Shown piece by piece: positions 58,701 to 64,000 of a stretch of 64,000 nucleotides of DNA. The notes beneath the pieces are model-generated. The model saw only the letters and a list, made by a program, of their open reading frames with translations, was not told the DNA's origin and made no database searches. The translations under genes were made by a program, and so were the position numbers. This DNA comes from Lumbricus terrestris (lineage: Eukaryota; Annelida; Clitellata; Crassiclitellata; Lumbricidae). The stretch spans positions 11,605,257 through 11,669,256 of the forward strand of contig OX457053.1 in NCBI GenBank assembly GCA_949752735.1, in the 5' to 3' direction. Numbering within the stretch: the first letter of the stretch is position 1; every line of letters begins with the position of its first letter.

Positions 58701-61700
58701 CTCACAAAATTTTACCCTGACCATTGTGTTTTGCCCTCCTGCAAAAATACCTGCAGACACTGATGATTGGAAGTACAAGTCTACCTAAAAGGCAGAGAAC
58801 CAACATAGAGATCAAGCCTGGCTTATGGCTTCTTAAGCGTGACTTATGGCTTCTTTTACTGATGTGGAATAAGGTCGGCTGACGTTCTCTCTACTTGTCC
58901 TCAGTGGCGTAACTAGGAACTCGGGGGCCCTAGACAAAATGTGAATATTGAAATGTATTATCACTTATTAATTTACTGAAATGCTGATGTATATGAACAA
59001 GATGGATACATTTCTCAAACAATGAGAATGAGATGCGCAATTTATTTCATGGAAATAAGTTTGTCTAAAATCATGTCAACACCATGCAAATGCAATGACG
59101 TCATTTACGGGACCGGAAAGTTATCACTAATTGAACATTAGTGTTGTGCACTGCAGGAGCTGGGCGTCTCCGACTCGTCGTGTCGTGTTGACGGAACTTG
59201 ACGGGTTCTCGGGTAACGTAACACGGTATCGTCTACTTAGTCTACAATATTTATTTAACATAAATATTGTAGACTAAGTAGACGAACGATACCGTGTTAC
59301 GGTATTTTTCGGAGTCTTGAAAACTCGGGGGACCCTCTACACTCGGGGCCCCTAGACTTTGTCTTACCCAGTCTACCCTATTGTTACGCCACTGCTTGTC
59401 CTAACCATCAAAAAGTCTGGAGCTGTCTTTCTTTCATTTCCTTCGAATCTCGATTACAGTGCATTGTGTGTAAGTCAATCAGCTGACATTCTCTCAAAAT
59501 GCCCAAACCATCTGAATCTTTATTAAATGACTTTGTCTTGCAGAATTGTTGCAATACCTGTTGCAATACCTTCTGATTTCATTAGTAGAAATTAAATTAT
59601 TTCTAAATGTTAGTTCTCAGCATATCTATTTACTGTTCAAAGGCAAACTCCTAATTTAGAAATATCCTTAAATGAGTTGTTGAATTCCGGTTTTTGTTCC
59701 TGTCCACCCCTCTGACTTTGCCAAGCCCTCCTGTGTAAACTGGTACCATGTGCTTACTCTGAGTAATTAGGACTGAACATTGTCTGAGCCTATAAATGAC
59801 AAATTATTTATCTTATAACCGCCCCCCACCCCATTGAGGTAGTCAGCCTCAATGTGTCCTCTGATTTGTGGTATTTTCGTGCATGACAGAAGATAATACC
59901 ATTGCTATTGTTTTGCTCAGCTGAGCACAGTTGATTTGCTCTAAATATTTGGCTCACGTTCCTTAGTCATGCTGTGACGAGTGTGACATCCACCAGCGGC
60001 TTTGCGTTGGCCGCTTTCTATACCGCTGCTGTTCGATCTAAATACGCACGGATTGAACTTGATCACGGCTGTTGCGGCCTTGCAGTACTCGTGCATTTTC
60101 AATGGCAGAAAGCTTTTACAGCTTACACGCCCCGATTTATCAAACAAGCGCATGCTTTGTGAGGAGTGTATGCATTTAGATGTCGTATGATGATGATGAT
60201 GATCCCGTTGGGCTGTCTCTGATTGGTGGGTCATCTGTTCGTGAAGTGGAATTTTTGCATAGCGTTATGCACTGCTGTGCAGGTGTTGAGTGAATTCTTT
60301 GCATTTCCAAAAATGAAAAAATTAAGACAAACATCAGCTGAATGGCAGAAATAGTTACCTCACTTTAGCTCTATGTTGGATGTGCTCCTCCTTTTTCAAG
60401 GTTCGTGAAAACCAGTGTGCCACTCAATATAACTCGGTGATTTTCAATATGTCATTCAATGCAACTCAATTATCTCGCTGTGTGCTTGCGCATAAGCTGG
60501 TTGTGTTGACTCAGCACTTTTTGAGTTTGGTCGAAACACCTGGATTTATGATAATTCCTAAGATATTCGTGTGTGTGTGTGTGTTTTATATTTCATTATA
60601 TTGAATTATATTGTCCACATGAAAGATATGATCCCTTCTTAAAATGCAAGCTATGACAGATGAATTCAGTAGGGCACAGCCGGGTGCCGTTTTTCAGCCG
60701 GGTACCGGGTCCGGGTAGTTTGAATAAAATCTGCCGGGTCCGGGTACCGGGTCCGGTTATTAGAAGTAATCATTAATCTCTAAACTGAATAGTATCTCCA
60801 CACTTTGAATGCTCCTCAAACGAACTCCACTCAGTTTGTTAGCTACCTTTGGTGGAATTGAGTAAAACTCTTCTGTATCAGAATTTTACAACAGTTGAGT
60901 TCTGCCAGGGGTTATTGATTGAGAGGTGCAAGTAATATCTGTTCATGAACTCTGTTGATAGAATCATTATATATATATATATATACTACAGAAATGCTGA
61001 TTTGTCCAGTCAGGCAAGAGGAGGTCAGAGGTCAGTTTCCTCTGATAAGCAGTCCTGTTTCTGTGGTTCATGCAGTCCAAGTAGATACATTTCAAAGTGC
61101 ACCATTCCTTCATCTGTGAGATGTATACATGGCCATATTAGAGAGTGGCCTATTAAGCTTGGCTGCATAGAATCACATCAACAGGTGGAGGGTACCCCTT
61201 CTGACAAGTCCTAGTCTCTCTTACTTGAATGATTTACTTCAGACAGACCAAACAGGCTTTAAAGATAAGGGATTAATGACATATGACCACTGGCCACCTA
61301 TATAGCTATGGTCAGTAAGCAGCCATATATATGTGTGTATATATATATACATATACACACACACTTTCCCCTTCCTACACTCATTCACCTTGTATCACTG
61401 TTCCTCCCCCTCCTCCCTCATCATCTCCTTTCTCTTCCCTGTTAGATATTCAAACAGCCAAGCAGCAGGAGGAAGAGGAAGGGGTGATATAAGAGAAAGA
61501 GGACCATGGAAGAAGGGGAGGGGGAGAAAGCATGAAAGAGGGTGCCACTCTTATATATATATATATATGCATATATATATACTATTCCCCTCCTTTTCTC
61601 CTTCACAGGGTCTATCACTGTTCCTCTCAGGAAGGGGTAGTAGAAAGAAAGTGGGGAAGGAGGAATAGAAGAGACAGCATGGAAGAGGTGATATAAACCT

Positions 61701-63249
61701 CCCCTCCTCCTCCTCTTTCCTCATCCTCCTGCTGGTAGGCTGTTTGAAATAGGATAGTCTAATAAAGCAACCACCGTCTGTTCTGTGACTGTCTGTTCAT
61801 TGTTGCAGTACTATAATGCAGTTGGGAGATTTTGCAGGTTGGCTGTTCAACCCTTTGATGTGTGGTATGCTCTTCATAATTACCCACCCGACCCGGATGA
61901 CCTTTCATCACCCATTCCGGTTATCTACCGGGTGTCAAATACCCGGCATATCCGATTATCCGGGTCAGCCCCCGGCTATGCCCTAGAATTCAGGCAATAC
62001 AGTCTGGAACATGCGTTTCAAGTTTACTTTATAAATATGGCACCAGGAAGCTGTACTTTTTATGGCTTCCTGTAAGCACCATTTTAAGGTGGGTCTACTA
62101 TAGGGGTGTCAAAACGTTTTTATTGCTGGCTAGTGGCTATATTTACCATAAAGTGATGGTAAGATGGTACAAAATGTGCCTGGGCAGAATGAAGTAGGGT
62201 CCCTCCCCAGAAAAGTTTTGCAAAACTATATCTTACGTTCATTTTTAGCATACAAGCAGTCTACTCAGGAATAAAAAATCATAATTTTTTGTTTTGCTAT
62301 CAGTCATGAACATTAGAGTTGTCTGTCAGTAAGACTTTGCAAAAACACAGTTGGTAGAAATGATCCACAGGCTGGCCCTTTTGACACCACCCCTTGGTCT
62401 AGTATGCACTTTATAAATATATAGATACAACACAAATACAAAATACAAATGATTATGGCATATCATCTGAAAGACTCTTTCTGCGAAAAATGCTTTATAA
62501 AATGACCAGATGTATGTGTGTATGTCGTATGAGCATTTATATAGCGCCTTACAATAATTCACAAAGGTGCTTACAATACAATACGAAACAATCATATCTC
62601 TTGCTGTGAGAAACACTTTATAAATGGTCAGATAAACTGCAATACAATCATATTCAGGGTACAATGAGTAAACATACAAAGGTGTGGTGTCAAGCTACAT
62701 GCATTGACATGGAATATTGTCTGTAAAGATCTTTACAGTAGAGGGAATCCAGAATCTGGCATTTGCATAACACTGGCAATTATTCCTGCCTCAACACGCT
62801 AGGGAATAAGGAGCAGGCTGACCTACCTTAGTAAGTAACATCCATTGATTATAATGTATGGGGTTGTCTCAAGCAGTATTCGGATCGGATTTCATTAGCT
62901 GAATTACAGGTGTAATTATGTGTGTGTCTATTCTTTATGTGAGTGTGTTAATGATCATGACAGGTCTACTGTGCTAATTAATTGGTGGCTATAATTAAGC
63001 AGGATGTGTTGTTCCATCTGGGTGTGCAGTGCTTTGCATCATCTTCAACTGTTCAACACTACTTGGACTTGTTTTTGAGTTGGAATCAATACAGAGACTA
63101 ATTAATTAAATGAATTTAATATGTACCTCAAGATACATGTATACATGGTATATATATTTTATATTATATATGCATGTGACTATATATTCTTTCATATATA
63201 TATAATTATATATATATATATATATTATATGTATTTATATACCAATAAT

Positions 63250-63308
<59 letters not shown>

Positions 63309-63969
63309 TCTTTATGTACATTTCATTTGCTTAATTAGCAAAGTTATATGAAGGAAATACTTATGGAGGCCTAAATGAGTCTTCCTAACAACTTTGTTTA
63401 TGTGATCTGTATCGTGGACCATCTTATCCTGAAGTCATTGCTATAATAATGAGGTCATTTTCTTTTGCCCAATTAAATCTGGCAGCTGAGTCCATGTTCC
63501 TATTTGAATTTCTTAGTTGCGTTTGGAAGAAAAGTTATTGACATAGTGATGTGTGGTTCTGAACAAAGGCATATAAAATATCTAATATTGCAACAACTTG
63601 ATTTAGACCCTGCTCCCCATTTTCAGGACCCCGTGTTACATACTGCTAGGAATATGGACAGATAATAGAAATGTTTTGCCCAGGTTGAGTCCTGTGGTGT
63701 GAATATTAGAAGCAGATGTTGAATGCAAGCTGCTGTATGTACAACTGTAGATACTATTTAAATTTTTTTTAGATTCTGTTCTTTTGTTTGTTGAGGCGCC
63801 CTTGTATATAAATGGCATTTATTATGTTATGGCACCATAGAAATTGTCGTTATTATTGTTATCACTGTGCTGTAATTTTTCTTTAGGAAATTGGATGGAA
63901 AGACAGAATTCTGAAACTGAGCCAGAAGACTGCAATAATCTAGAAATCCTGCGAAAGCGATTACACAAA
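46786..63969 (+). CDS. 5' exons of an unrecognised protein, runs off the right edge
   Basis: Three exons join in one frame: 46786-46829, 47899-48020 and 63887-63969, with good splice sites (AG|GTAATG; TTTTTCAG; G|GTAAGTAG; CTTTAG; AAA|GTATGC). They encode at least 82 residues, including SRMENEEEHYVSDIGFELEP and, across the roughly 15.9-kb intron, NWMERQNSETEPEDCNNLEI then LRKRLHK. The sequence is acidic and hydrophilic with no membrane segment or named domain I recognise. The start could be ATG 46786 or ATG 47953. If the last donor is not used, the frame stops at 63994-63996. Support is splice and phase consistency plus protein-like composition only. Confidence 0.55.
46863..47670. mobile_element. 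Short TTAA palindrome, copy d, split by a LINE
   Basis: Left arm TTAACCTTTTAACGACCAGC at 46863 and right arm CTGACCAGTCACTTAAGGGTTAA ending 47670 are inverted copies of the family ends. The LINE 3' end sits between them. Both lie in intron 1 of the gene starting at 46786. Confidence 0.72.
46895..47632 (+). mobile_element. 5'-truncated LINE with poly(A)
   Basis: An open frame to 47291 reads QKYAIRFIANIPRRAHTALY, FGLLKIDQIRHLQIGEFMYR, HSYSTRKL, GSQCWNSLPTHLHS and FKHKLRLYLL. This is the conserved C-terminal tail of Jockey/CR1-type reverse transcriptases. The 3' UTR ends in an A-rich tail at 47609-47632. No mutation breaks the remaining frame, so the insertion is fairly young. No target duplication identified. 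Confidence 0.88.
52733..52955. repeat. 18-bp minisatellite, about 12 units
   Basis: Degenerate GTGAAAGTACAAAAGTAA / GTACAAGTACAAAAGTAA units. Reading frames through it give Ser-Thr-Lys-Val repeats on the plus strand and Leu-Tyr repeats on the minus strand, neither coding. Confidence 0.92.
54601..54672 (-). repeat. SINE tail fragment
   Basis: CATTCATTCATTCAAG, TTTATATAGCACCTTTTCAAG, CTACTCAGAGGGGCTCCCGAC. Confidence 0.87.
54717..54815 (-). repeat. SINE 3' half
   Basis: TTCTATAGCGCCTCTTCAAG, CTACTCAGAAGTGCTCCCGA, CTACAGCGTGGACACTGCAT: reversed SINE extending further into the body than most fragments. Confidence 0.87.
55672..55757. repeat. (TA)n and (ATAC)n microsatellite
   Basis: ATATAATTATATATATAA followed by CATACATACATACATATATG and further ATAC units. 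Confidence 0.92.
56795..57088. repeat. About 80-bp minisatellite, 3.5 units
   Basis: Each unit has GAAGG-GAGT, AAAGT-TATTT-CACCTAAT, ACAGACAAGAA and TAGATACCAC-TGATGAA blocks in the same order, diverged 10-20%. Confidence 0.85.
57362..57560 (+). mobile_element. Probable retroelement scrap
   Basis: A short frame with RGRGKMMLMDRML, then YRELRRYLDNERICNM resembles the basic tail of LINE proteins. It runs into CATTTGGCTGCCTATCAGAC, the tail of the second SINE type. Low support. Confidence 0.35.
57758..58666. mobile_element. hAT-type non-autonomous element with TTCCGGAAA repeats
   Basis: Ends TAGTGTTGTGAGGCGGAAA and TTTTCCGGAAAAGCTACATCACTA are imperfect inverted repeats. TTTTTCTT flanks both ends (57750-57757; 58667-58674). 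The first about 200 bp are duplicated in tandem (AGTGTTGTGAGGCGG at 57760, AGTGTTGTAAGGTGG at 57958). Both ends are packed with TTCCGGAAACTTTCCGG palindromes, candidate transposase-binding sites. Confidence 0.8.
58902..59394. mobile_element. hAT-type MITE, 493 bp, perfect 8-bp target duplication
   Basis: Terminal inverted repeats CAGTGGCGTAAC / GTTACGCCACTG. CTTGTCCT occurs at 58894-58901 and again at 59395-59402. The GGGGCCCTAGAC block is mirrored near both ends. The interior holds a long hairpin at 59217-59303. Confidence 0.93.
59217..59303. repeat. Long hairpin inside the hAT MITE
   Basis: Arms CGTAACACGGTATCGT-CTACTTAGTCTACAATATTTA and the reverse complement pair over about 37 bp, with one small asymmetric bulge and a loop of a few bases. 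Confidence 0.9.
60670..61985. mobile_element. hAT-type non-autonomous element, 1.3 kb, perfect 8-bp target duplication
   Basis: Ends TAGGGCACAGCCGGGTGCC and CCCCCGGCTATGCCCTA are inverted repeats. GAATTCAG lies on both sides (60662-60669; 61986-61993). Subterminal CCGGGTACCGGGTCCGGGT repeats occur at both ends. The interior contains a second nested inverted purine/pyrimidine repeat (61441-61760) and no transposase. Confidence 0.92.
61361..61760. repeat. Nested inverted repeat, purine/pyrimidine tracts
   Basis: GTTAGATATTCAAACAGCC, AGCAGGAGGAAGAGGAAGG at 61441 is mirrored by CCTCATCCTCCTGCTGGTAG, GCTGTTTGAAATAGG at 61722. TATCACTGTTCCTC appears twice (61394; 61613) with TA runs between. Confidence 0.82.
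62094..62408. mobile_element. MITE-like element, about 315 bp
   Basis: GTCTACTATAGGGGTGTCAAAA at the left and TTTTGACACCACCCCTTGGT, CTAGTAT at the right are imperfect inverted repeats. Interior blocks (ATTTTTAGCATA, ATCAGTCA, TCAGTAAG) recur near 43270-43370. No clear target duplication. Confidence 0.65.
62527..62580. repeat. SINE-like tail of another type
   Basis: CATTTATATAGCGCCTTACAAT, then CAAAGGTGCTTACAATACAA. Confidence 0.5.
63180..63303. repeat. (TA)n microsatellite
   Basis: Long TA runs with a 30-bp interruption, including about 50 bp of uninterrupted TA at 63252-63303. Confidence 0.95.
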
Positions 63970-64000
63970 GTATGCACCGATCAACCGAATTTGTGACGTA

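Larger units (their letters stand above)
48021..63886. other. Presumed 15.9-kb intron filled with repeats
   Basis: No further exon of the host gene was found in the correct phase. Contents: 52733 minisatellite, 53767 inverted element, SINE tails at 54601 and 54717, 56800 minisatellite, 57758, 58902 and 60670 hAT-type elements, 62094 MITE, and TA and ATAC microsatellites. 48600-52700 is mostly featureless AT-rich sequence. Confidence 0.5.

Noticed and set aside
1..64000. CRISPR arrays, bacterial operons, riboswitches, prophage
   Set aside because: Short tandem repeats here have no unique spacers, and the gene structure is eukaryotic throughout.

Overview
The window is eukaryotic nuclear DNA, almost certainly from an invertebrate animal. 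Genes are split by many GT-AG introns, the protein families are metazoan (Polycomb-like, MAN1B1, SNX3), a nuclear-type tRNA-Arg carries an intron, and the rest is dense with SINEs, LINE stumps, hAT/piggyBac/P-type DNA transposons, a Helitron and microsatellites. I cannot name the species; a marine invertebrate is a guess from the repeat style. Nearly every open frame longer than 60 codons that is not an exon listed here lies in repeats or is chance. I rebuilt exons by hand from splice signals, reading phase and family conservation.

Layout. 362-10078 (+): a complete 13-exon Polycomb-like gene (PHF1/MTF2/PHF19 family), 644 aa, with Tudor, two PHD fingers, winged-helix and C-terminal chromo-like domain. 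12566-12652 (-): tRNA-Arg(UCU) with a 14-nt intron. 13122-20242 (+): a complete 10-exon ER alpha-1,2-mannosidase I (MAN1B1, GH47), 618 aa. 20243-26704: no gene seen. 26705-28071: a non-autonomous Helitron whose interior is a G-rich minisatellite. 30034-33836 (-): a complete 4-exon SNX3/SNX12 gene, 160 aa. 33837-37683: no gene seen, with a hAT MITE and a 1.1-kb low-complexity block. 37688-38717: a piggyBac-type element with intact TTAA duplications. 39572-42220 (-): a decayed, intron-containing THAP/P-element-like transposase gene. 46786 to the right edge (+): the 5' exons of an unrecognised gene with a roughly 15.9-kb intron packed with transposons.

The host genes are unrelated housekeeping or regulatory genes: chromatin silencing through PRC2, ER glycoprotein quality control, and endosome-to-Golgi sorting. 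There is no sign of an operon or functional cluster. The most distinctive content is the mobile DNA. At least four hAT-type MITEs have exact or near-exact 8-bp target duplications, and others have diverged ones. There is a family of about 70-bp TTAA-bounded palindromes, two copies of which share one TTAA and one of which is split by a LINE. A tRNA-derived SINE family is present in more than 15 full or partial copies. The best host-gene observations are the apparently dismantled methyl-lysine cage in the Polycomb-like Tudor domain and a duplicated splice donor in the same gene.
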